Source: Cylicocyclus nassatus (Eukaryota; Nematoda; Chromadorea; Rhabditida; Strongylidae). Taken from it: DNA of 64,000 nucleotides. The stretch spans positions 70,167,006 through 70,231,005 of the forward strand of contig CATQJL010000223.1 in NCBI GenBank assembly GCA_958299035.1, written 5' to 3'. The translations under genes and the position numbers were made by a program. Below, in pieces: positions 11,134-21,267 of this stretch; position 1 is the first letter of the stretch; the number at the start of each line of letters is the position of its first letter. Under the pieces are notes generated by a model. That model had not been told where the DNA came from. It saw only the letters and a program-made list of their open reading frames with translations, and searched no databases.

Positions 11134-12760
11134 TAGAATTACCTGATTTGTACTCATTAGCACTGCTCCCTATTTACCACGAACCCTGCTTCAATAACCA
11201 TCAAACTATGGAAATGGAAGCAGGCCAAAATCTCGTTTGTCCCATTTTTCACTTCCAATGGCTGCGCTTTCACCAGCCTTTACTCATAGCGAAAAAGATA
11301 AATCAGGCTCAAATCACTCCTATGAAAACTGCAAGACTAGGCTATATGTATCTTCTTCGCTAAAATTCTTTACGGAGGCAAGTTAATGGCACAACCTCTA
11401 AAAAGTTGTGCCGCCACACTTTTCAAGGGTTGTGCCACACCCCCACTGACCTGCTTTCAAAGCATTTAAACGCTTCTTTTGATAGTTGCTACCGCTAAAC
11501 CTTCTTCTTCACATAGCAGGAATTTAATTCAAAATTTTCTTATCTAGGAAAAGATATAGTCGTTTTTCCTGAGCTGAGCAAATAGAAAACACGCGAAATA
11601 TTGGATTTCGGCGTGAGTCTCGAGGTAAGGCGGCAAGAACAAGTATGTTCGATAGCCTGATTCTCTTAACTTCAAAAGAGTGATTTGAGCCTGATTGGTC
11701 TTCTCTAGCCTGAGAAAAAACGAAAAATGGGAAAAACGAGATTTTGGCTTGTTTTCAATTCCAGAGTTCAGAAGTTAATTGAAGTGGGTTTTCTAATGTG
11801 AGCAAAAAAGTAGTAGTACTTTTTAAGAGTGCAAAAAGAAATGGTTCACTCACCCTTAAAACAGAGTTAGCATGTTCGAAAATGACCACCTCACTTGAGA
11901 GATCCAATATTTGGAAATCTCAAAATTCGTTGAAGCTTAGCTCCCAGGGGATATTTGACATGCTAATTACGAAAATGATGCTCTTATGCTTCTGGATTCT
12001 TTTAATGGTTACTGCCCGTTTGGTTTTTCCGCCATTTGAAACTTTTTAGATTCCATCTTCTAACTTTACGTGGGCATGACTTGGTGCAAAAGCAGCTATG
12101 CCACTTTGTAGAGCTTGTTTTGCTCTATCGAAATATATCTCTTACATGTTTCCGGGAGTCGCCTTGTTGCGATGCCATTCCAAGGAGTTAAAAAGCGAAA
12201 TCCTTTTATTTCCAGCCTAATACAAAGTATGAGAGTTGTAGAAATGAGTAGAGATGAGTAAATGCCTATTTACCATATTTATTGTTGTTAAGAAGTTGGT
12301 ATTTTAACATGATATGATTAGCTTATCATAGAAGACTTTTTCCTATTGCTTACATACCGGTATAGAAGTATGCAGCTTTCAAGTTCATTTATTTTTGCAA
12401 AAACAGGTAGAGCTTTCCTTGTTTTATCGAACGGTAACCAATACATGTTGAGATCTGTCTTGTTGCGATGACATGATGGAACAATAAAAACGACATTCTT
12501 TTCTTTCCAAGTCAATAGATTCTAATTTGCGAACACAAAACTTACGCAACATTCCAACAAAGATTCCATAGTCTCAAAAACTAACTAAGTACATGAAACT
12601 ATCGAGAAAGTAAGTCTCACAAAAAACCGTAGATTGCAAACAAATCAGGCAACTAATTTGCAATAATACAAACACAAAGTATAAACCATTTACTGCAGTC
12701 ATAATTACAGTACACCATTTCTCAAACTATTATATTATTTGGCTATGATAAAACACTCAC
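11134..12760. other. Intergenic, Helitron-like fragment near 11.95 kb
   Basis: No gene supported. At about 11930-11990 a GACATGCTAATTACGAAAAT motif preceded by AGCTT...CCCAGGGG resembles internal Helitron sequence and may be an old fragment. The rest is unremarkable AT-rich DNA. Confidence 0.4.
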
Positions 12761-13220
12761 AGGGAAACGATACTCGGTGTCCGTGGCCTTTTGAAATGAG
12801 ATGTATACCGTTACACTCTTCTTGAAGCGCTGATTCTGAAGCTGACCGTTTTTACTAGTCGTTTCTCTGAATTAGTTAGGAAAGATTTTTGCGCTAAAGT
12901 AGATATGGTTGAAATGCCAAAACCGTCGCAACGATATGGTGCAGTGGCTAGTGCGATAGCCTCAGAAATCAATGCAGGTTTAGGTTCGAGTCCTTCTGTG
13001 TCGTTTAGTTTTTCATTGCCTCAATCAAGCTTCTTTTTGGAAGTTAGGCATCCTTGACTGTATTTTTCTTGGGCGATCATTAACGCAAAAATCATTTATA
13101 ATTTCTTTTAGAAAAACGATTAGCAGGAATAAGAGTCAGGTTCGGAATCAGCGTTCCAAGACGAGTGTGATGGTATACGTTTCACACAAAAGGCCACGGA
13201 CAACAAGTATCGTGCCCTTG
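12761..13220. repeat. Inverted-repeat element, about 0.46 kb, with tRNA-like centre
   Basis: Arms of about 85 bp at 12761-12845 and 13134-13220 are inverted copies; both carry TGTCCGTGGCCTTTTG, GTATACC and GCTGATTC in mirrored order. The central 290 bp holds a tRNA-like sequence (12931-13004). No target duplication was identified. It lies 21 bp upstream of a mariner-like MITE. Confidence 0.6.
12931..13004 (+). tRNA. tRNA-like sequence (tRNA pseudogene or SINE head)
   Basis: The 74-nt span has an A-box-like TGGTGCAGTGGCTAGTG and a B-box match GGTTCGAGTCC at the expected spacing. The ends pair as a 7-bp acceptor stem (ACGATAT with GTGTCGT, two G-T pairs). The anticodon stem does not pair convincingly and the T stem keeps only three pairs. 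No anticodon is assigned. It is better read as a decayed tRNA or the pol III head of a SINE than as a working tRNA. Confidence 0.4.
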
Positions 13221-13241
13221 TCAGAAATTTGGATGCTAATG

Positions 13242-13529
13242 TTAGGTTGGTACAAAAGTTTTATCAGTTTTTTCAATCCATCTGCAAACAAGCTAGAATG
13301 AGAATAAACAAACATTCCAAAATGAGTGCAGAATTTCGTGCAGAATTAAGTAAGTGAATGAGTGCAAAAGTGAATAAAGTACAGAATTTCTTCCCCAGTA
13401 CTAAACTATCATTGTGTTTCGTTGCGAGAGTGAGGAGATATTTGCTGGAAATTACAACCACTCCTTTTTACATGTCCAATTTTCGCTAATTTTCAAAATT
13501 ATTGTATGAGACTTTCGAAGGAGCCATAA
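13242..13529. mobile_element. Mariner-like MITE, 288 bp
   Basis: The left end is TTAGGTTGGTACAAAAGTTT; the right end, reverse-complemented, is TTATGGCTCCTTCGAAAGTC. TA follows on the right (13530-13531), but TG rather than TA precedes. It matches the single-arm unit of the larger composite elements at 6884 and 44016, so it is probably the basic unit of that family. Confidence 0.6.
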
Positions 13530-13559
13530 TAACCAGCAGGCAGAGCAAACCTTTAACTG

Positions 13560-14193
13560 AAATTTTAACTTAATGTTTTCATAAAGTGCTGGTAAATGTT
13601 ATGTGAGCAAAACCTTTGGCTGCTTTGTATCCATTTTAGACTATAGGGCCATGCCGGCCTTTTATCAAGTTCGTCGTGAATAATTATTCGAAAAACGGCG
13701 GTTTTTTGAGTACGTTTACAACGAAAAAGTACCGAAAATTCCAAAAGCTGCTTTTTTTAAAGCAAATCATTTCTGGTTATGTTGCATGAATAATGCTTAA
13801 TAAGAATCATGTTCCAATTTGCAAACTTGAGAAGCTTTCCTGTACTTGCTGCAGTTGCATGTTTTATAACTTTGCCAAAAATCGAGGCCACCGAAGAAAG
13901 ATTTTTTGAAGCCAAAAATGTTGCCGTATAGCTCGAGGAATGCTCTATTTGGGTCACGCTCAACCTTTCAAAAACTTGAAATGAAATTTTTGAGACTTAG
14001 CCGGACTTTGAGCAGATAAAATTGACGGGTTGGGGAATTTTGGCAGTTATCAAGAAAAGCATACAATATTGTGGTCGGAATGCGGATGAAGAAAAAAGGA
14101 GAAAAAGCTGCATCGAATGCATGTTGAAACTCATTCAGATCTTTAGTTTTATAGTGGTTTGTAAAAACGGACAACACCTTCGGACCGACCTGA
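13560..14193. mobile_element. Decayed mariner-like element; only the right end is clear
   Basis: The right end, reverse-complemented, reads TCAGGTCGGTCCGAAGGTGT. Inward from it are a GCATTCGATGCAGCTTTTTC block and pyrimidine-rich sequence like other members of the family. The left end was not found, so the start is only where the neighbouring element stops. Confidence 0.4.
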
Positions 14194-14210
14194 CATATCA
14201 GGTCGGTCCG
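14181..14210. repeat. 30-bp palindrome from two head-to-head mariner ends
   Basis: CGGACCGACCTGA and TCAGGTCGGTCCG face each other across CATA. This is the junction of two mariner-like termini, with one TA between them. Confidence 0.75.
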
Positions 14211-14441
14211 AAAGTACTGTCGCCTTTTGAAATGACCCGTGAACTCCTCACAGTAAAGGCAAACAAATGCTTTGAGCTATATCAAAGGCAGAACTTTTTC
14301 CACTTTCCAACTTTATGTTTTGATGCGATAGTTTTGAAGAACGCTGAGATGATCGCTGGAAATTACAACCCTTCATTTTCACCATGTCCAACTTCCGATA
14401 ACATTCAAGATTTTTATATAAGACTTTTTAGGATGTTTCAA
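14198..14441. mobile_element. Mariner-like MITE, 244 bp
   Basis: It starts TCAGGTCGGTCCGAAAGTAC after TA (14196-14197) and ends before TA (14442-14443). The interior matches the basic unit of the family: GATGCGATAG, GCTGGAAATTACAACC and CATGTCCAACTT in order. Short internal deletions explain the reduced length. Confidence 0.6.
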
Positions 14442-14537
14442 TAACCAGCAGATTTTATTTATTTACTTATCTATGAAGTCGACATCCGAATGACTCTAGA
14501 CTATGAAGATCAATAATTCCAAAGGTCGACCAAAATC

Positions 14538-15347
14538 TTATACATCTTTCGAAAAACGATACCCTGTGTTTAGGGGCCAGCGAGCCCGCCTGCAAAGGCT
14601 AATTGGGCATAACCCAGAGAGAGAGAGAGAGAGAGAAATAAAGGTTTCCGAAATGACAATAAGACATACAAAGAGGGAAACAGTACAAAAAAACACTCGG
14701 AAGAGGGAGACGCTCAGCACGAAAAAAGCACGAAATGACACTAAAGCAGGAAAAAAAGACAATCGAGATCGCAGTACATAAAAAATGGTAGAGGCATCAC
14801 TAGAGGTAGATACGTTTTGTTGATTTGGAGACATAAGAAAACGAACGAAAAAAACGAAACATCGAGCATAGTGCAGAAATTCGCCTTCTGGGAGACCAAA
14901 CCATACATCAGTTAGAATTCGTTGCGGCGAAAAGGAACGTCGAAATCTCAAAAAATCTCCTGGAAAATGGCAGTCAGAATAACCCCTGTGATTGTTAATG
15001 TTTTTGAACTTCTCTATTGAAAATTTAGATCTCGCGGCGATAGCTTCCATCGGGAGCCCATTCCATATTTTGATAACACGCATTAAGAAAGAGTTATAAA
15101 TTTGCTGGTTCCTCACTTTCCCTACTACAAGCCTGTACAAGTGTCCTCTAGTGTAAATGCTGAAATTCGATAGACTGAAAAAATCTTGCATTTCTAATTC
15201 AATTCTGTTGTTCATTAATTTCAAGACAAGGTTCTGGTCATAAAGGGTTCTTCTAAACGCAAAAGTAGTAGTGGCTAGAATAGAGAGCCTAGATTTGTAT
15301 GACAATCGGAACATTCCAGCTCGGGCAAAAATTCCGGCAGTGAACAA
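14538..15347 (-). pseudogene. CR1-like LINE, C-terminal part of the reverse transcriptase ORF
   Basis: This minus-strand frame (269 codons) contains the characteristic C-terminal domain of CR1-type non-LTR retrotransposon polyproteins: a TRGHLYRLVV segment, then VIKIWNGLP and FSIEKFK. In the intact family this part follows the reverse transcriptase and thumb. Upstream sequence (VQRLFTAGIFARA, about 15355-15310) belongs to the same protein, but the coding region is cut at 15357 by the Penelope-like element. The matching upstream portion is at 17480-17950. The last 100 codons are low-complexity Phe/Ser/Leu sequence that may be untranslated tail, including a GA/TC microsatellite at 14611-14636. 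It is non-functional because of the insertion. Confidence 0.7.
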
Positions 15348-15639
15348 TCTCTGGACTTTGTTAGTAATTTTGTGCCGAGCAGGTTTTTATGGTGGATCTA
15401 TATTGCCCAACGTTTCGACAAGTATCGACTTCTTCGGAGGCCTGAAAGGGATTGCAGTTTTGTATTTGTCTGTCTACACGATCAAACGCCTCCTCAAACT
15501 TGCGCGCCCAGACCTTGTCCAGAGTCAACGTACTGGGATACAATCAGAAGTAATAGTCACCAACCTTCGATCTACCGCTGAGTTAGTCAGCCCGCACGAC
15601 TGTGACGAACATCACTGAGGATCGCCCAGTGTGTCAAAG

Positions 15640-15995
15640 ATATATATAGTCTGCGGCTATAGTCGACATAATGATACGAAAGGCAGAAGGTCACTTGTCA
15701 TCGTCAAGCATTCATTTTTATTGTTCATCCCCGGATTTCCGGCGGATATCCACGCTGCTCCAAGATCTTTCGTGCCGACATTTCGGTCTCGTATGCTAGT
15801 ATCGTGCATTTTACATTGAAATCGTCACCTTTATTTGCCTCGGCTCTGTTTTCCCAAAGGCGATGACATTGTCTCTCGCTTTTTGCTGGCCAAATGTTCT
15901 TTGACTCTAACACTTAGCTTTCTTCCTGTCTCCCCTATATACGTCACTCCACAGCATAAGCATTCTAACTGGTAAACAGTGCCTTCCTTTGCGCA
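15640..15995 (-). pseudogene. GIY-YIG endonuclease region of the Penelope-like element
   Basis: On the minus strand a frame reads VYQLECLCCGVTYIGETGRK, which contains the YIG core, the conserved GETGR and a Cys pair. It continues (after frameshifts) to EANKGDDFNVKCTILAYETE and ARKILE. In Penelope-like elements this domain follows the reverse transcriptase and nicks DNA for target-primed integration. A frameshift within SKKRET and others downstream break the frame. The last 130 bp of the domain overlap the terminal repeat, so the right-hand inverted repeat carries an antisense copy of the coding end. Confidence 0.7.
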
Positions 15996-16424
15996 GTTGC
16001 CTAAGCTTCCCTATGGGCAAACGATGCAGCTGTCCGTTAGGCATTCTGTGTCATACAACCTATTTCTGAACAACCGCTTTTTGATGTTATTGCTAGGAAT
16101 CTTGACCAGCATTACTTTATCGTCCAACTGCGCTCGTGCTATGCATCGTTTGATAGCCTTGCTAAAACTATCGGACACAAAAGGCATGTAAAGGGGGATT
16201 CTGTTGTCAATGCTTCGCGAACATTTGTCTACGCATCCCGAAGATCTTTGTCGTGACCGCGTAACTATGTATCATTGCTGCGAGCAATTTCGAATGCTAG
16301 TTGCTGTGACTCCAATCGTTCGCTTTCGCCCGTACAGACTTCTGCAGCGGTTCTGTGCATATTGCGGATGACAGAATGCTTTAGAGCTGTAGGGTGTGCT
16401 GACATGACGTTGACAAGGATGTTT

Positions 16425-17060
16425 TTAGAGCTTTCTTTTCTGTACCACTTGATTCGAACAGCACCATTGAACAAACATATCTGAGTATTCAGAAAAGAAA
16501 GCCAGCCATTGTTGAGTTTCTCGTGTAAATTCTATGTACTGCAACTGCTCATTTAAAATTCTAAAACACTCATCTATTTCGGATTGTGTTGAGGTGACAA
16601 TGAAGCAGTCATCGATATAGCGGCAGTACATTGATGGCAAGCGTGCTAATACTGGCTCCTCGATCTTACTCATAAAACAAATCGCCAGGACAGGCGCGAA
16701 ACCAAGTTATTCGATCAGTGGGACCGCCTATGCAGCTTACTATCGGACGAATTTTATATGACTCAGGTGACATCGACTGGAATTGCTGGCCTGCTACCTT
16801 ATGCGTCTTGATTAGATGGTAAAAAACTGGGCAGTTTGGGTTATCTAGCTTCAGTCTGCTGATCAACTTCTCATCGAGTCCTTCAGACCTTCCGACCCTA
16901 ACCCAAATTTCATTCAACTTTCTACATTGCGCCAGATATTCTCGTTTCGTAGCAGGTTGGTAAAGCGTGGTATCGGAAAGATGCAATTGCGCAATTTCTC
17001 GATCCAGCGACTGTGGCATAATCACAAATTCCCCGCCTTTGTCACATGAGACCGAGATCT
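16425..17060 (-). pseudogene. Penelope-like reverse transcriptase, internally deleted
   Basis: Two minus-strand frames make up the remains. The upstream frame (17118-16666) includes EISVSCDKGGEFVIMPQSLD and the conserved KIRPIVSCIGGPTDRITWF segment. The downstream frame (16673-16425) starts inside FMSKIEEPVLARLP and has the catalytic YCRYIDDCFIV box. The segment that should lie between them, including the first catalytic Asp motif, is missing, with the join at about 16685. The upstream frame appears longer only because it reads through the inverted terminal repeat (MFIPGFPADIHAAS). It cannot be catalytically active. Confidence 0.7.
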
Positions 17061-17479
17061 CGGCACGAAAGATCTTGGAGGCAGCGTGGATATCCGCCGG
17101 AAATCCGGGGATGAACATGAATGCTTGACGATGACAAGTGACCTTCTGCCTTTCGTATCATTATGTCGACTATAGCCGCAGACTATATATATCTTTGACA
17201 CAGTGGGCGATCCTCAGCGATGTCCGTCACAGTCGTGCGGGCTGACTAACTCAGCGGTGGATCAAAGGTTGGTGACTATTACTTGGATTGTATCCTAGTA
17301 CGTTGACTCTGGACGAGGTCTGGGCGAGCAAGTTTGAAGAGGCGTTTGGTCGTATAGACAGACAAATACAAAACTGCAATTCCTTTCAGGCCTCCGAAGA
17401 AGTCGATACTTGTCGAAACGTTAGGCAATAAAGATCCACCATAAAAACCTGTTCGGCACAAAATTACTAACAAAGAACA

Positions 17480-17950
17480 CCAAATGCCCAGGTTTAAAGA
17501 AAAGAGCACATGGATTTCTGAACTGTACTTATAATGTCCGTAAAAGCTTTTTCAGAGGGACCGTAGTGGAGTGCAGTGTTCCAATAGAGGACGAACATAG
17601 ATGACGAAAAGGCGAAAGAAAATTTTTACATTAATAGTTTTGAACCCATGAAGGATGTAAATTGCACCTGGCGTGAGCGGCAACGGCAATACCTCGTATG
17701 TATTTCTTAAACTTTAGTTTGTCAGAATAGGTTATACCAAGGTCCCTGGCGCTGCTCACTGTTCGAAGCTCATGTGTCCCAATACAAAAGGATCACGAGG
17801 GGGGAGGTGAGCAAGTCCAATCGCCATTATAAAGTTTTTTTCCGCAGAAATGTCAAAGTCACATTTGTCGGACCACTTCCCTACCGCATCCAACGCGCGC
17901 TGCATCAGATTAGGGACATCATAGCAGTAGAGTTTTGTGTCACCAGCATA
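17480..17950 (-). pseudogene. CR1-like LINE, reverse transcriptase palm fragment
   Basis: Read on the minus strand, the frame begins at YAGDTKLYCYDVPN. This is the catalytic (Y/F)ADD box with the first Asp changed to Gly. It goes on through MQRALDAVGKWSDKC, SAEKN and GLAHLP to ARDLGITYSDKLKFKKY and the region before the C-terminal domain. Its continuation is at 15347-14538, beyond the Penelope insertion. Upstream coding is cut at 17950 by the Tc-like element that begins at 17953. The catalytic change and both insertions show a dead copy. Confidence 0.7.
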
Positions 17951-17952
17951 TA

Positions 17953-19015
17953 CAGGGTGTCCCAAAAAATGGTGAACACTGTTTGATCGTCAATGACTCC
18001 ATTGCTTTCATGTCTTTCGCCGAGCTTGAGGCATCATTCTGTAGAGCGAGATTCAACTTGATTTGCTTTATAAAGCGAATCACTGATCGCTCTTCGTTAC
18101 TGTAGGATTACGGCATGAACTTCTAGCACGTGGATCCATTGTGAAATATGCCATTTGACAAAATTTTTTCAAGAAATCTAAAAAATTGCGTACTGGAATT
18201 TTCGCGCACGCTGATCCCAACAAACAATTTTTTACGAGACTTCTCAGCTTTTTTGACGGTGTAATCATATATCTTGAGAATGCTGGAAATTCAGCTATTA
18301 CGGTTTACCTGGGATAACTTTGGAAAGAAGCATCACAGTAAAGTGGAATTTTCATATTCGAAATCAGCGGCCTCCATTACCATAGAATAAGAGTTTTTGG
18401 CTTGTTTGGTTTTGTTCCGAGAAAGAATATGGTTTTTAATGGCCTGAATCCCCGTCGAAGTTTCTACCGTAATCCTACAGTGATGAAGAGCGATTGCTGA
18501 TTCGCTCCATACCGTAGATCTAACAAGGGAATGGTCAGAAATCGAAGTGGTCACTTTTACAAGCTGCACATCATTAGATGCAGCATAAAATGCTAACTCT
18601 AAATCTGACTTCCTTACCTGCAGAACACTTTTTTTGATGGAGTTATAAGTCATTAAAGGCATTATTTTGCTGAGAAATCGTGCGCGTAAAAGACAAACCT
18701 GGTTGTACAGAGCTACTGTTTCCGTGCTGGAACAAGACATGCAACTAGGTCACTTCGTGTGTCCTTACCTAGAGGTGAGCTAAACGGGCAATAATATGCA
18801 TAATTTTGCAATTTTTGTGTACAATTCCTTTTCTGCAGATATGGAAGACAGACTTGAAATTATGTTACATGCTGCATCAAAAAGTATGCAGCTTGTTTCG
18901 GTTGACCACTTCGACTTCTGACCATTCCCTTGTAAGTTGAACCTCGCTCTATAAAATGCTACCTTAAGCTCGGCAGAAGACGTGAAAGACGAAAAATTGT
19001 GAACACTGTTTGATC
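17953..19015. mobile_element. Tc-like element or nest of relics (CAGGGTGTCCC family)
   Basis: The left end is CAGGGTGTCCCAAAAAATGG after TA (17951-17952), inside the CR1 frame. Further in, 18480-18630 and 18835-18975 are inverted copies (AAGGGAATGGTCAGAA, GTCGAAGTGGT, then a CTGTCTTCC-like block). A second GTGAACACTGTTTGATCGT block at 18999 is in the same orientation as the left end, so the structure is not one simple inverted repeat. No opposite terminus was found and the right boundary is uncertain. Confidence 0.5.
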
Positions 19016-19270
19016 GTTAAAAACTCCCTTGACAGGCCCTGGGCACGAATTGCACGAAAAAGGCGACTGGACGCGACGACTGAGTCGCTCAGTCCGGAGG
19101 CGTGCAAACCTTCGAGCGATTTCATACGACTGCGCAACACTTCACATATTGCACGGACTCCAGGTTGCTAAAAATCAGTGCTCTCGTTGAAGCTCTTTGT
19201 TACTGTATTATCTGGTTTTCACAGTAAAATCTCACTATGCTGTTAAAATGTGTGACTTTTAATTTTAAGT

Positions 19271-20717
19271 TGGTTAGGGTAGGAAAATGTAGATTGGAAG
19301 ACAGGAAAAAATGCCAAATGAGGACTAACTGTCCTCATCAAACAATGCAAGGATAGGTATAATTTGGCATTGGCAACATTTCCTGCAAAAAGCGCTCATA
19401 TTAGGTTGAACACTAAGTTTTGCAACTGGTCTCATAACTTCCCTCTCACTCAACATGGTGCACTCAAATTTTGCCACTGTGTTGGTTATTATGTAAGCTA
19501 CAAGCGCAGCTGCTGTCCTACCAAATTCTGACGTCGCAGTGAGGGTTACGGTAATTGTATGGTATAAAGGGGAAAAATTCAAAGTTTGACGGATTTGGCT
19601 GAAACTTGGCATAGGGGTGTTATCCGACATGCTGATCACGAAAACGATAGTGAAACTTCGTGATAAGGGCTTTTTTGTAAGACTACTGTAGGTGTACGAT
19701 ATGGGGTCTCACCCTAAACAAGGAAAATGGCGTTGATTCAACAAATGAATATGATATTCGCGTTCGGCAGGTTAAATAACCTTACTATGTGAAGTCTCGG
19801 AGGAATTTGAGCTTCGGACTCTTTAGTCATTGACAGTCTTCCCCAGCAGCTCTTGCGTACATCGGCTCGTTCGACTTTGTGAGGACGCCAAATCTCGACA
19901 TGCCCCTGAATTTTGTTTCTTTCTTACTAGGCCAAAGTAGTCAACCTCCAGCAATATATTGTAGACGAATCCGGATTACTGCGCATGTTGTCTAGGCGGC
20001 TAAAGGCTTCATTTTAGCTTGAAACAACAAAAATACTCAAATCTCACTAGTTTTCGAAAAATGCCGAAACTTTTCTATTTCGTGTTCAAAATTCAAACAA
20101 TTTGTGCTCGCTTGCAGCTCACATTGCATTCTACATGATGCCAAAGTTTGAGTGCGCCATGTTGAATGAGAGTGAAGTTATGAAACAAGTTGCAAAACTT
20201 CGTGTTCAACCTAATAATTCGTAAAAAACAGCAACTTACAACAATAACATCGAAAATGCAGTTCAAGATCGGCGCAGCGGCCGCCCTGTCGCTCGCCGCA
20301 AACGAGCGACGCGATATCGCCAGGTGAACTATGAACGCCGAAAAGTGTGGCGCGATCCGTCGCTTCGCGCAGCCATCACAAATGCTTCGGTACCCACACA
20401 GTTAACAGCATGGCTAGGAACACCTGTCCAAAATGGCAGGGCGCGATGCGACGATAACGCATGAGCTCTGTTCTGGGCCCAGCGGCATACCGAGGGGGAG
20501 GGACGAGGGGGGGGGCGCCGGGTCGCCGGGTCTAAGCCGATCCTGCATTTTCGATGTTAATGTTGTAAGTTGCTGTTTCTTGCGAATTATGAGCGTTTTT
20601 TGCAGGAAATGTTGCCAATGCCAAATTATACCTATCCTTGCATTGTTTGATGAGGACAGTTAGTCCTCATTTGGCATTTTTTCCTGTCTTCCAATCTACA
20701 TTTTCCTACCCTAACCA
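19271..20717. repeat. Foldback element with an internal insertion, right end lost
   Basis: Left arm 19271-19400 plus 20215-20270 and right arm 20535-20717 are inverted copies of about 185 bp. The left arm holds an 814-bp mariner-like insertion that the right arm lacks. The loop (about 20270-20535) is GC-rich, unlike its surroundings. The right arm stops exactly where a synthetic adapter begins at 20718, so the element's true right end is not in the assembly. Confidence 0.75.
19401..20214. mobile_element. Mariner-like element, 814 bp
   Basis: The terminal inverted repeats extend about 75 bp: TTAGGTTGAACACTAAGTTT on the left and TTAGGTTGAACACGAAGTTT as the reverse complement of the right. TA duplications flank it (19399-19400 and 20215-20216). 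The inverted arm at 20535-20717 preserves the unoccupied site with a single TA (20588-20589), which fixes both ends. Its interior (19590-19740) contains Helitron-like sequence (CATGCTGATCACGAAAAC). No transposase frame. Confidence 0.8.
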
Positions 20718-20742
20718 GTACTCTGCGTTGATACCACTGCTT
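20718..20742 (-). other. Synthetic cDNA/WGA adapter (left of gap)
   Basis: Exact 25-nt reverse complement of the widely used template-switch (SMART) PCR primer that begins AAGCAGTGGTATCAACGC. It is technical sequence, not genomic. Confidence 0.95.
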
Positions 20743-21242
20743 NNNNNNNNNNNNNNNNNNNNNNNNNNNNNNNNNNNNNNNNNNNNNNNNNNNNNNNNNN
20801 NNNNNNNNNNNNNNNNNNNNNNNNNNNNNNNNNNNNNNNNNNNNNNNNNNNNNNNNNNNNNNNNNNNNNNNNNNNNNNNNNNNNNNNNNNNNNNNNNNNN
20901 NNNNNNNNNNNNNNNNNNNNNNNNNNNNNNNNNNNNNNNNNNNNNNNNNNNNNNNNNNNNNNNNNNNNNNNNNNNNNNNNNNNNNNNNNNNNNNNNNNNN
21001 NNNNNNNNNNNNNNNNNNNNNNNNNNNNNNNNNNNNNNNNNNNNNNNNNNNNNNNNNNNNNNNNNNNNNNNNNNNNNNNNNNNNNNNNNNNNNNNNNNNN
21101 NNNNNNNNNNNNNNNNNNNNNNNNNNNNNNNNNNNNNNNNNNNNNNNNNNNNNNNNNNNNNNNNNNNNNNNNNNNNNNNNNNNNNNNNNNNNNNNNNNNN
21201 NNNNNNNNNNNNNNNNNNNNNNNNNNNNNNNNNNNNNNNNNN
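20743..21242. other. Assembly gap, exactly 500 N
   Basis: A run of 500 N of conventional fixed length, so its true size is unknown. Open frames that cross it (20632-21321 and others) are meaningless. Confidence 0.99.
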
Positions 21243-21267
21243 AAGCAGTGGTATCAACGCAGAGTAC
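21243..21267 (+). other. Synthetic cDNA/WGA adapter (right of gap)
   Basis: The same 25-nt primer in forward orientation. With the copy at 20718, both contig ends facing the gap finish in the amplification primer. Confidence 0.95.

Larger units (their letters stand above)
15357..17474 (-). mobile_element. Penelope-like element with inverted terminal repeats
   Basis: The element is bounded by TTTGTTAGTAATTTTGTGCC and its inverse. Repeats of roughly 410-420 bp (15357-15777 and 17062-17474) are inverted relative to each other, as is common for the LTR-like repeats of Penelope elements. Between them, on the minus strand, are reverse-transcriptase fragments (17060-16425), a linker with a CX2C motif, and a GIY-YIG endonuclease region (about 15995-15640). 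It lies inside a CR1-like LINE: removing it rejoins the LINE frame (GHLVFF with VNKVQRLF). Coding is broken by an internal deletion and frameshifts. Confidence 0.75.

Noticed and set aside
17380..17420. Hammerhead ribozyme in the Penelope terminal repeats
   Set aside because: A GTCGAAAC word typical of the 3' core is present in both repeats, but the CUGANGA core reads CCGAAGA and stem II does not pair properly; not called without a covariance search.
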